From: JAGBWK01 sp964544595
GTDB taxonomy: Bacteria > Bacteroidota > Bacteroidia > Bacteroidales > Muribaculaceae
Direction of reading: 5' to 3'
DNA length: 35,272 bases
Assembly (NCBI GenBank): GCA_964544595.1
Contig: CAZJBM010000027.1
Span: 1 to 35,272 of the forward strand
This document shows, piece by piece, positions 15,987 through 23,235 of this stretch. How positions within the stretch are numbered: position 1 is the first letter of the stretch; the number at the start of each line of letters is the position of its first letter. Made by a program: the position numbers and the translations under genes. Under the pieces are notes generated by a model. That model was not told the DNA's origin, did not search any database, and saw only the letters and a program-made list of their open reading frames with translations.

Positions 15987-16967
15987 GTGAAAGCTAAAGC
16001 TTCGATTATTATTCCTGTGAAAAACGGGGCGACGTTTGTCAATCGCGCTCTCGATAGCGTGATTGCGCAATTGCCCGAGAGGTGGGATGTTATCGTTGTT
16101 GACGATAATTCTACTGACGGTACTCCCGATCTCGTTTCGGCCTACAATGATAAGGTATCACTTATCTCCGCATCTCGCTCAGGTGTTACCTCCGCGAGAA
16201 TCGACGGAGCGAAGTTCTCGACTGCAAAGTTCCTATTTTTCATGGATGTCGACGATGAGTTGGCCGAAGGCTCTTTGGCTGCTCTCGATGAAGCTGTTGA
16301 TAGCTGCGACGACGAGTGCGACCTTATCTTCGGCGACTTCTATGAGGGGGAGGAAAACGGCATGTGGCTCAGTCGCTACGGTTCGCCCGATATTACCTCA
16401 GGAAAGGAGCTTTTCGACTGGATTATCAACAATCGCCGGGGCTTCCTATGGGCCAAGCTCATAAACCGCGGGCTTTACCTTTCAATTCCTTTGGTTCCCT
16501 ACGATGTGAAGTTCTGCGAGGACTATCTCCAGATGTTGCAGATCACGTATTTCGCTCGCCGAGTAAAGTATATCTCCACTCCGCTCTATCGCTACATTCA
16601 GCATCCTGCTTCGGTGTGCAATAGGCGTAAAAGCCGCTCGGAGTATGCAGATATGTTCTATCGCCTTTGTAAATCGCTCAGAGAGTTGGTCTATATGGAT
16701 ACGTTCGACTCCTATGCCACGCTTAGATTTAAGGTGATGTATCTCTACTATATGCGCCTCTATCTTTGGGTCGCCGGGGGCTGGCGCGGAGTCATTGATG
16801 ATTTCAAATCCGATTTCGATAATTGGGCTAAGGATAAGACCCTCTCGACCGATCCCTGCTACGATTCTTCTCGCCGCCGCCAGACTCTCATCACCTCCGC
16901 TTTCCCCTGGGCCCCGGCTCTACTCTATGTCCCCCTGCTCAGGTATAAGTCACGCCGTATCTATTGA
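15987..16967 (+). CDS. Family 2 glycosyltransferase with a non-ATG start
   Basis: No ATG is available at the 5' end. I use the GTG at 15987, giving the normal opening (MKAKASIIIPVKNGATFVNRA) and a five-base gap from the preceding stop. A TTG at 15978, which overlaps that stop by four bases, is a plausible alternative adding three residues. The 326-residue product has DDNSTDGTP (39-47), SGVTSARIDGA, the metal site DVDDE (87-91) and a later EDYLQML motif, all typical of GT2. The Trp/Tyr-rich C-terminal region (YLYYMRLYLWVAGGW) may contact the membrane. The sugar specificity is unknown. The next gene's ATG lies 19 bp beyond the stop. Confidence 0.88.
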   Translation: MKAKASIIIPVKNGATFVNRALDSVIAQLPERWDVIVVDDNSTDGTPDLVSAYNDKVSLISASRSGVTSARIDGAKFSTAKFLFFMDVDDELAEGSLAALDEAVDSCDDECDLIFGDFYEGEENGMWLSRYGSPDITSGKELFDWIINNRRGFLWAKLINRGLYLSIPLVPYDVKFCEDYLQMLQITYFARRVKYISTPLYRYIQHPASVCNRRKSRSEYADMFYRLCKSLRELVYMDTFDSYATLRFKVMYLYYMRLYLWVAGGWRGVIDDFKSDFDNWAKDKTLSTDPCYDSSRRRQTLITSAFPWAPALLYVPLLRYKSRRIY

Positions 16968-16986
16968 CTTCCCGCATAAGCCGCGT

Positions 16987-18192
16987 ATGGGTAAGTACGT
17001 AATAGTCACCCCTTTTTTTCCCTCTGCCGATAATTGGCGTGGAGCTTTCGTGCTCGATCAGGCTAATGCCCTGCGGCGCGCGGGCATGGATATTGAGGTG
17101 TTCATGCCTTCGAAAAGCAAGCGTGCTTCTGACTTCAGTTTCCGTGGCTTCACGGTTCATCGCTTCTACGTACGCGAAACCCCCACTTATTTTTTCAACG
17201 GCTTTTTTAACGATTACAATTCCCGGAGTTTTCTTAATGCTGTCTCGGCTATCGGCCTATCGATCTCAGATGTCGACTTTGTGCATTGCCATACCGGCTC
17301 TTTCGGTATCTACGGCGTGGCCTTGAAGCGACTTAACCCCGCGATTAAGACCCTACTTCAGCACCACGACCCCGACCCATTCCAGGTGCGTAATGGTCGA
17401 CTGGCCGATTGGAAACCTAATCTTCTCTATCGCGCTCGCAATTCATATAAGATATTCTCCTCGGTCGACTATCATATCTGCATCAGCGAGGAGGTGAAGC
17501 AAAATCTTCTCCGATTTCCCTCTTGTAGCGACAACGAGGATTTCGAGCCATATAAGAGCCGTCTCGGTAAACTTGTCGGTTTTACACCCCTCGCTGGGCT
17601 CAACTGCGTGACTCTGTTTAATGGTGTCGACACTGATATTTTCAAGCCCCTTCCGCATTCTCGCTCCGGCTACGTTATCGGCTGTGTCGGTAATTTTATC
17701 GATTGGAAGCGTCAGTGCGACCTTATCGAGGCCGTCAGTCTGATTCGCGACTCAATCGACGCTTTGAGAGTGATATTCGTTGGCTCAGGTCCGGAGCTGG
17801 ATAGCTGCCGGCGCCTGGTTGAGAAGCTTGACCTCAGAGATGTGGTGGAATTCCGCAGCGAGGTAGTCCACGAGGAGCTTGCCCGCTTTTATCAGTCGCT
17901 CGACCTCTTCGTGCTCCCCTCTGTGTTCGAGGGTTTTGGCTGCGTCTACCTTGAGGCTGCGGCCTGCGGCGTGCCTTTTATCTGTTGCCGCAATCAGGGA
18001 GCTTCAGAGTATATTCTCCCAGAGGAAGCTGATCGATGGCTCGCTCCTAAGCGCGACCCGCGCTCTCTCGCCCGGATGATTCTGAGGCAATACCGCGAGC
18101 GCGCCCATCAGTCGCTCGCTCATCCTATCGATATCAATACGTTGGTGTCGCGGTTTATTAATGAAATTTCGGCTTCGTACACTGAGCCGTAA
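16987..18192 (+). CDS. Family 4 glycosyltransferase
   Basis: A 401-residue GT-B enzyme. The reading frame is open far upstream into the preceding gene, but the protein begins at the ATG at 16987: MGKYVIVTPFFPSADNWRGAFVLDQANALRRAG is a canonical GT4 opening with the WRGAFV acceptor loop. The C-terminal domain shows VIGCVGNFIDWKRQCDLIEAV, FVGSGPELD and the E-x7-E pair in EGFGCVYLEAAACGVPFICC, followed by NQGASEY. A HCHTGSFGIYGVAL block sits near residue 100. The donor and linkage are unknown. It lies between a GT2 and the polymerase gene with short gaps (19 and 18 bp), so it belongs to the same transcript. Confidence 0.92.
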   Translation: MGKYVIVTPFFPSADNWRGAFVLDQANALRRAGMDIEVFMPSKSKRASDFSFRGFTVHRFYVRETPTYFFNGFFNDYNSRSFLNAVSAIGLSISDVDFVHCHTGSFGIYGVALKRLNPAIKTLLQHHDPDPFQVRNGRLADWKPNLLYRARNSYKIFSSVDYHICISEEVKQNLLRFPSCSDNEDFEPYKSRLGKLVGFTPLAGLNCVTLFNGVDTDIFKPLPHSRSGYVIGCVGNFIDWKRQCDLIEAVSLIRDSIDALRVIFVGSGPELDSCRRLVEKLDLRDVVEFRSEVVHEELARFYQSLDLFVLPSVFEGFGCVYLEAAACGVPFICCRNQGASEYILPEEADRWLAPKRDPRSLARMILRQYRERAHQSLAHPIDINTLVSRFINEISASYTEP

Positions 18193-18210
18193 CCTACTAA
18201 TTTCTGAATC

Positions 18211-19440
18211 ATGTTTTTTAAATATATAGGCAAACATTGGAAGTCGCTGCTGTTGGCGTTCATCCCTACCGGCATGGTAGTGGGTTTCATGCCTCTCCCG
18301 CAGGAGGTCTATTATGGAGGATTGATATTCTTCTTTCTGCTGTTTGCAGCTTATGCTGATAAGATTAATACCAAATTCCTGTTCTTCATTATAGCAATGT
18401 CAATCGGTTGCGTGGTTTTCCCCGCGCCTGAATTTTTCCAACAGTGGCTTCGATTCCCTCTTCTGGTTTTGGTGCTCGGGGTGACCACCCCGCTTTTCAC
18501 AAGCCGGAAGGCCTTCCGTATTCGCCGCCGTGCGCTACAATATCTAATATTTCTTGTGAGTTTCCTGTCGGTCGGCTCCTTTATCGGATATTTCTTCGGT
18601 ATTAATTACATGAGGTTTTTCTATGCCACGAATCCGGCTGAATACAATCGCTTCGACCTTACGGGGTGGTTTGGTGGCCTTACTCCCCACTCTATGCTCC
18701 TTGCCCCTTGCTCGGCGTTGGCCATTGTGTTTTTCGTTTATAAGCTCATGTCCTCGCGGCCTAAGCGCAATATGAAGATTTTCCTTATCTCATGTATCGC
18801 CGCTTCGTTCATATCGTTGGTGCTGACCGCCTCCCGCGGCGCTTTGGTTGCGGCGGCCATCGGTGTCGGCGTTGTTGTCTATCTTTCATATAAAGGCAAT
18901 GTCAAGAAATTGGTGTGGCGCACAGTCGGCGTTGTCGCTCTTCTCGTTGCTCTATATCCTCTCTATTCGGGATATACTGAGGGAATGGAGCTAAAGCAGA
19001 CCTCCAATCTCGAGCAGGGTAGCACTTTCTCCTCCCGCTCCTCAAAGTGGGAGCATCGCTTTGATGAGTTCCTTTCGAGCCCGGTCTTTGGCGTGGGTGT
19101 CGGCGTTGTCGACGAGAAGTTCGTTGAAGATTATTCAAAGACTGGCGTTATCGAGCCTGGCTCCTCTTGGCTCGCGATTTTGTCCATGACCGGGTTGTTT
19201 GGTCTCTTTATGTTCTTTTACATTCTCGTCCCGGTAGTTAAGGATCTTTACCGTAAGTCAAAGATATATGGAGGCGACTATACCCTGCTATCAGGTTTGA
19301 TAGCCGTTTTCTTCATCCACATGATTGTTGAGGGTTATATCTTCTCAGGAGGCAGCTTCCTCTGCTTTCTGTTTTGGCTTATTTACGGCGTAGGCTGTGG
19401 CATGACCGAGATCAAAACCAATGACTATAAGCAACTATAA
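18211..19440 (+). CDS. O-antigen polymerase/ligase family membrane protein (Wzy-like)
   Basis: Predicted to polymerise repeat units on the periplasmic side of the inner membrane. The 409-residue protein has about eleven or twelve hydrophobic segments and a large hydrophilic loop at about residues 255-320. Hallmarks of the Wzy_C/WaaL fold are LTASRGALVAA in a membrane segment, then in the loop FSSRSSKWEHRFDEFLSSPVFGVGVG, where R, W, the P and the GxGxG recur in the family. Given the neighbouring Wzx, polymerase is more likely than ligase, but the two share this signature and cannot be separated by sequence alone. The last 20 bases overlap the next gene. Confidence 0.88.
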   Translation: MFFKYIGKHWKSLLLAFIPTGMVVGFMPLPQEVYYGGLIFFFLLFAAYADKINTKFLFFIIAMSIGCVVFPAPEFFQQWLRFPLLVLVLGVTTPLFTSRKAFRIRRRALQYLIFLVSFLSVGSFIGYFFGINYMRFFYATNPAEYNRFDLTGWFGGLTPHSMLLAPCSALAIVFFVYKLMSSRPKRNMKIFLISCIAASFISLVLTASRGALVAAAIGVGVVVYLSYKGNVKKLVWRTVGVVALLVALYPLYSGYTEGMELKQTSNLEQGSTFSSRSSKWEHRFDEFLSSPVFGVGVGVVDEKFVEDYSKTGVIEPGSSWLAILSMTGLFGLFMFFYILVPVVKDLYRKSKIYGGDYTLLSGLIAVFFIHMIVEGYIFSGGSFLCFLFWLIYGVGCGMTEIKTNDYKQL

Positions 19441-20449
19441 TCGCCGGAAGATTTCGGTTCTTAATCTATTGCTCATGGTGCTCGTCGTGCTTATCCACAG
19501 CGAGTATCTTGAGGCACGGCAATTTCCTGTGGCCCTTTGGATAACGCGCTTCACCGGGGCGCGTGGCCTTGCTTCGGTGGCAGTGCCTATGTTCTTCCTC
19601 TTCTCCGGGATGCTTTTCTTCAACTGCTCTGAGTCGGTCTCAAAGGTCTTCTCGAAGATGAAGCGTCGATGTCTTACCATTCTTTTACCCTACATCCTTT
19701 GGAATATTATCTTTGTGCTTTGGTATGTGGTGGTTCAATCTATTCCCGCTCTTGCTCCCTACAACAATAGCGATGTGGTTGGTTTCATTTTCGGCGGCTC
19801 GCTCGGCCACGGGTTATATGAGGTTTTCGTTACGCCTATCAACTTCCCCTTGTGGTTCCTCAAAGATCTTATAATATATGTGGCCTTCGCTCCGGCGATA
19901 TATTATCTGCTCCGTTGGCTGAAGATATGGGCAATCCTCCCGATATTCATCCTCGCTCTTGTAGATGAGATTTATTTCAATGGTTTGATCTTCTTCGCGC
20001 TTGGTGGTTGGATTGCGATGTATTCCGGTCTTGATAAGATAGAGTCGCTTAGACGGCTTGCTTTTCCTTCGTGTATGGTTTTTGTAGGAGCTGCAGTAGC
20101 AGTCGGTTGCGGCGTGTATTTTTGGTTAGGTATATGCGATTTTGTTTTCCTCTGCGGCATTTTGGCTGTATGGTTCGGTTATGACTATCTGGCTCGGCGA
20201 TTTCATCACGCTCCCCGATGGATTCTCGACGCCTCCCGTTATAGTTTCTTCATCTACTGTTTCCATGAGCCTACATTCAATGTTGTCAAGAAAATCATGT
20301 TGACCATATTCGGGCAGTCTCAGCCTGCCTTGATTACCCTCTATTTCGTCAATGTAGTCCTGATGTGCGCTATCTGCGTTCTTGTCGCTAAAGCCCTTGA
20401 CCTCGTTTGCCCCAAATTTTACGGTTTGTTGACCGGTTTCAGAAAATAG
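19421..20449 (+). CDS. Membrane acyltransferase family 3 protein
   Basis: Predicted to transfer an acyl group, most often acetyl, to a hydroxyl of the polysaccharide. The 342-residue protein has about ten hydrophobic segments. The first contains NLLLMVLVVLIHSEYLEAR, with the conserved histidine of the family, followed by GLASVAVPMFFLFSGMLFF, the second hallmark, and PLWFLKDLIIYVAFAP. The late YSFFIYCFHEP repeats a family pattern near the C-terminus. Its ATG lies inside the end of the polymerase gene (20-bp overlap). The product could modify the finished repeat unit in the periplasm; substrate and acyl donor are not evident. The next gene starts 7 bp after the stop. Confidence 0.9.
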   Translation: MTISNYNRRKISVLNLLLMVLVVLIHSEYLEARQFPVALWITRFTGARGLASVAVPMFFLFSGMLFFNCSESVSKVFSKMKRRCLTILLPYILWNIIFVLWYVVVQSIPALAPYNNSDVVGFIFGGSLGHGLYEVFVTPINFPLWFLKDLIIYVAFAPAIYYLLRWLKIWAILPIFILALVDEIYFNGLIFFALGGWIAMYSGLDKIESLRRLAFPSCMVFVGAAVAVGCGVYFWLGICDFVFLCGILAVWFGYDYLARRFHHAPRWILDASRYSFFIYCFHEPTFNVVKKIMLTIFGQSQPALITLYFVNVVLMCAICVLVAKALDLVCPKFYGLLTGFRK

Positions 20450-20456
20450 CTGCTAT

Positions 20457-21509
20457 ATGTCCAAAAAGAAAGTCTACGATTTGGTATATCTCACCAACAC
20501 CCCCTCGTTCTACAAACTCAATCTTATGGACGAGGTCGGCAAGCGGTGTAAGGTGCTTCTCGTTTTTTACGGATACGGGGCCGAAGCCGTAAACGCGGAG
20601 ATGGAGGGTAGGCAGTGGAATTTTGATTTTCTTTTCCTGAATAAAGGTGATTCACATTCGCGCTCAAAAATGCGCGTGTTTTGTAGTATAATACAAAACA
20701 GACGCGTTTTTGGGGCTCGTCGGTATTTATATGCCGGTTGGCTCGCGCCTGAATACAATCTTTTTTCGTTTTTTACACCGAAACGCAAGAATGTTGTCGT
20801 TTGCGAGTCCTCTATCCTCGACGTATCTTTCTCAGGATTAAAGGGTTGGATAAAGCGTAGAATCATCTCCCGGATGTCGGCGGCGCTCCCGTCCGGCACT
20901 CCTCACGATCAATTATTTAAGTCCATTAATTTCCAAGGCCCTCGCTATATAACTGGATCAGTGGGAATTATAAACAAGAATAGGAATCGCGATATTATAT
21001 CGTCAAATCATACTATGGATGGTCGTTGCTTGTATGTAGGCCGTTTGACAGAGGTTAAAAATCTTCGTTTGCTCATAGAAGCTTTCAATCTCTCAGGCCG
21101 ACCCCTCACCATAGTCGGCAAAGGTGAGCTTGAGCATGAACTGAAATCGATTGCCAAACCCAATATTTCATTCATAGGATTCGTTGATAATGAGCGACTT
21201 GGCGAAATATATCAAACCCATGACCTCTTCATCCTCCCCTCCTCTTACGAGCCTTGGGGACTCGTCGTCGAGGAAGCTATCTACTGGGGGCTGCCAGTGG
21301 TGGTCAGTGATCGCGTAGGCTCCGGTCCCGACATGGTAGAGGATTTGCGTACGGGAGTGATTTTCAAACACGACTCGGTTGATGACCTTAACCGTGCGGT
21401 CGACCTGGTATTCGCTGATTATCAATCATATAAATCGGCGGTCGACGCTGTGGATTTCGCCGAGCGCGACGAAAATCAGATTAACGCCTACCTCAAATTA
21501 CTCAAATGA
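20457..21509 (+). CDS. Family 4 glycosyltransferase
   Basis: A 350-residue GT-B enzyme. The N-terminal region is divergent: it starts MSKKKVYDLVYLTNTPSFYKLNLMDEV rather than with a G-rich loop, and contains KNVVVCESSILD. The C-terminal donor domain is clear: RCLYVGRLTEVKNLRLLIEAFN, PLTIVGKGELEHELK, and the E-x7-E motif in SYEPWGLVVEEAIYWGLPVVVSD, then VGSGPDMV. The SYEPWGLVV version occurs in GT4 subgroups of colanic acid and capsule loci (from memory). Translation is coupled to the following gene by an ATGA overlap. The substrate is unknown. Confidence 0.9.
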   Translation: MSKKKVYDLVYLTNTPSFYKLNLMDEVGKRCKVLLVFYGYGAEAVNAEMEGRQWNFDFLFLNKGDSHSRSKMRVFCSIIQNRRVFGARRYLYAGWLAPEYNLFSFFTPKRKNVVVCESSILDVSFSGLKGWIKRRIISRMSAALPSGTPHDQLFKSINFQGPRYITGSVGIINKNRNRDIISSNHTMDGRCLYVGRLTEVKNLRLLIEAFNLSGRPLTIVGKGELEHELKSIAKPNISFIGFVDNERLGEIYQTHDLFILPSSYEPWGLVVEEAIYWGLPVVVSDRVGSGPDMVEDLRTGVIFKHDSVDDLNRAVDLVFADYQSYKSAVDAVDFAERDENQINAYLKLLK

Positions 21510-22633
21510 AAGCACTCCATACCATTCCCGGTTTTGGCGTAAAGTCGGGAGGCACTACGACTTCGACCTACGACCTCCTCACAGCGATGCACCGACAGGG
21601 CGTTGATGTCGAGGTGGTGACGATCGAGTCTTCAGACCCTGCTGACAGACTCGTCGGCAGCGGTGAGCCTTGGATAACGGCCCTCCCGAATGATTACATC
21701 ACCCCATTTGCCTATTCGCGCAACCTCCGAGACTTTCTTACCGCCTCAGACTCTGACGTTTACCATACAAATGGGCTTTGGATGTATGCCAACCATGTCA
21801 CTTGCGCCGCAGCACGTCGGAAAGATAAACCCTATGTCATTACACCCCACGGTATGCTCTATCCGCAAGCTCTCGCCCGCTCTGCGTGGAAAAAAAAGCT
21901 GATGCTTGCGGCGTGCTTTAAACGCGACCTGCGCCGTGCTGATATGCTGCACGCTACCTGTCTGCCCGAGTATCATCATATCAGGGAGTTAGGCATTAAT
22001 AATCCGGTGGCGGTCATACCCAATCCTGTGCCATTGCCCGAGTATATAGATGAGATTTCCAATGACCGCTCAATCCCGCGCATCGGCTTCTTAGGCCGAC
22101 TGCATCCGCGCAAGCACGTAGACACTCTCATTGAAGCGTGGAAAAAGTTGAATCCGCGAGATGCGCGACTTGTGATTATGGGAAGCGGGGATTCAGATTA
22201 CGAGCAGCGGTTAAAGGCATTAGCTTCGGAGTGCGACAGTGTTGAATTCACTGGGTTTGTTACGGGGCGAGCCAAGTTTGAGAAGTTGGCATCGCTCTCC
22301 GCGCTCGCTGTTCCAAGCGACTTTGAGAATTTCGGGATGATAGTGACAGAGGCGCTATCGGTTGGTACGCCCGTCATAGCATCAAAGGGCACGCCGTGGC
22401 AATCGCTTGAAACTGAGGGATGTGGCTGGTGGGTTGACAATGATGTTGACACTATTGCCGATACGATAGCCGCCGCGTTGTCGCTCTCTGGCTCTGAGTT
22501 GAGCGAGATGGGGCGCCGCGGACGCCGGCTCGTTGAGGAGAAATATCTCGACTCAAAGGTTGCCACAATGATGGCCGACCTCTACCTATATCTCTCAGGG
22601 ACAGCTCCTAAGCCTGATTTCGTACTCGACTGA
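21506..22633 (+). CDS. Family 4 glycosyltransferase (last gene of the polysaccharide operon)
   Basis: A 375-residue GT-B enzyme. It opens MKALHTIPGFGVKSGGTTTSTYDLLTAM; the SGGTTTS loop binds the acceptor. YHTNGLWMYANHVTCAAARRKDKPYVITPHGMLYPQAL is a recognisable segment of the WcaI/WbuB-like GT4 group, with the helix WKKKLMLAACF following. The donor domain has RIGFLGRLHPRKHVDTLIEAW, MGSGDSDYE and the E-x7-E pair in DFENFGMIVTEALSVGTPVIAS. It starts within the stop of the preceding gene (ATGA). A strong hairpin about 60 bp beyond its stop probably ends the operon. Confidence 0.92.
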   Translation: MKALHTIPGFGVKSGGTTTSTYDLLTAMHRQGVDVEVVTIESSDPADRLVGSGEPWITALPNDYITPFAYSRNLRDFLTASDSDVYHTNGLWMYANHVTCAAARRKDKPYVITPHGMLYPQALARSAWKKKLMLAACFKRDLRRADMLHATCLPEYHHIRELGINNPVAVIPNPVPLPEYIDEISNDRSIPRIGFLGRLHPRKHVDTLIEAWKKLNPRDARLVIMGSGDSDYEQRLKALASECDSVEFTGFVTGRAKFEKLASLSALAVPSDFENFGMIVTEALSVGTPVIASKGTPWQSLETEGCGWWVDNDVDTIADTIAAALSLSGSELSEMGRRGRRLVEEKYLDSKVATMMADLYLYLSGTAPKPDFVLD

Positions 22634-22693
22634 ACTTTACGGAGCTTTCGGTTGTTTTCTTTACGTATGAGCAACCGAATTAATGATAAAACG

Positions 22694-22743
22694 ATATGAC
22701 TGATTGGCAGTGACGCTACGGCGTCCTTGCCAATTTGTCATAT
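22694..22743. terminator. Fifty-base near-perfect hairpin with a UNCG tetraloop between the polysaccharide operon and groES
   Basis: Three stems, ATATGAC/GTCATAT, ATTGGCA/TGCCAAT and GACGC/GCGTC, stack with symmetric two-base interruptions (TG/TT and GT/CT, partly wobble pairs). The loop is TACG closed by C-G, the extra-stable cUACGg form. No long T-run follows (only TTTGTCATATATT overlaps the arm), so it may be a Rho-type or processing boundary rather than a classic intrinsic terminator. A weaker TTCGGTTG/CAACCGAA hairpin lies upstream at 22647-22679. Confidence 0.6.
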
Positions 22744-22763
22744 ATTGGCACCTCATTAGCGTG

Positions 22764-22779
22764 TGGCACGACTTTTGAT
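22764..22779 (+). promoter_or_regulatory. Sigma-54-like -24/-12 promoter upstream of groES
   Basis: TGGCACGACTTTTGAT matches the sigma-54 consensus TGGCACG-N4-TTGCW at all positions but one (TTGAT instead of TTGCT). Transcription would start near 22790, leaving about 70 nt before the groES ATG. No CIRCE element (TTAGCACTC-N9-GAGTGCTAA) and no clear TAnnTTTG box is present in this interval. This is a pattern match, not a demonstrated promoter. Confidence 0.4.
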
Positions 22780-22860
22780 AGTGTCAAAGAGCGAAAACAA
22801 AAAACTTTGGCAAAACGAAACTTTTAAAATATAATTAATAACATATAATTCTAAATAATC

Positions 22861-23136
22861 ATGACAATCAAACCATTAGCAGACCGTGTGCTTGTAAAGC
22901 CCACACCCGCCGAAGAAGTTACAGTGTCGGGTATCATCATTCCCGACTCAGCAAAAGAGAAACCCTTAAAAGGCACTGTCCTCGCTGTTGGCAATGGTAC
23001 CAAAGATGAGGAAATGGTTGTGAAAGAGGGCGATACAGTGCTCTATGGCAAATATGCAGGCACTGAAATTGAAGTGGAAGGAGAGCAGCTCCTCATCATG
23101 CGTCAAAACGACATACTCGCTCTTATCAACGCGTGA
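22861..23136 (+). CDS. groES: Co-chaperonin GroES
   Basis: Seven-subunit lid of the GroEL chaperonin, cytoplasmic. The 91-residue length is the short form usual in Bacteroidetes. It begins MTIKPLADRVLVKP, contains the mobile-loop region EEVTVSGIIIPDSAKEKP with the GII triplet that docks onto GroEL, and shows the beta-barrel segments GTVLAVGNG, GDTVLYGKYAGTEIEVEG and a final LLIMRQNDILALI. It is followed by groEL after a 99-bp spacer that contains three hairpins, and both genes are expected on one transcript. Confidence 0.98.
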   Translation: MTIKPLADRVLVKPTPAEEVTVSGIIIPDSAKEKPLKGTVLAVGNGTKDEEMVVKEGDTVLYGKYAGTEIEVEGEQLLIMRQNDILALINA

Positions 23137-23156
23137 TTTTTTGAATAATAAACATC

Positions 23157-23219
23157 AGCGGGCTTGCCCGCTACCAATTTAAGAGCCAAAGGCTCAAACC
23201 AATAGTCGGTTAGGCGACT
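23157..23219 (+). other. Three consecutive small hairpins in the groES-groEL spacer
   Basis: The 99-bp spacer holds AGCGGGC/GCCCGCT (23157-23172, loop TT), GAGCC/GGCTC (23183-23195, loop AAA) and AGTCG/CGACT (23204-23219, six-base loop), one after another. None is followed by a T-run. They are therefore more likely to affect mRNA processing or groEL translation than to stop transcription (inference). Confidence 0.5.
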
Positions 23220-23235
23220 TTAAATACAATCTATT

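Noticed and set aside
22764..22860. CIRCE/HrcA heat-shock operator before groES
   Set aside because: No TTAGCACTC-N9-GAGTGCTAA inverted repeat is present; only a short TTTGA/TCAAA repeat is found.
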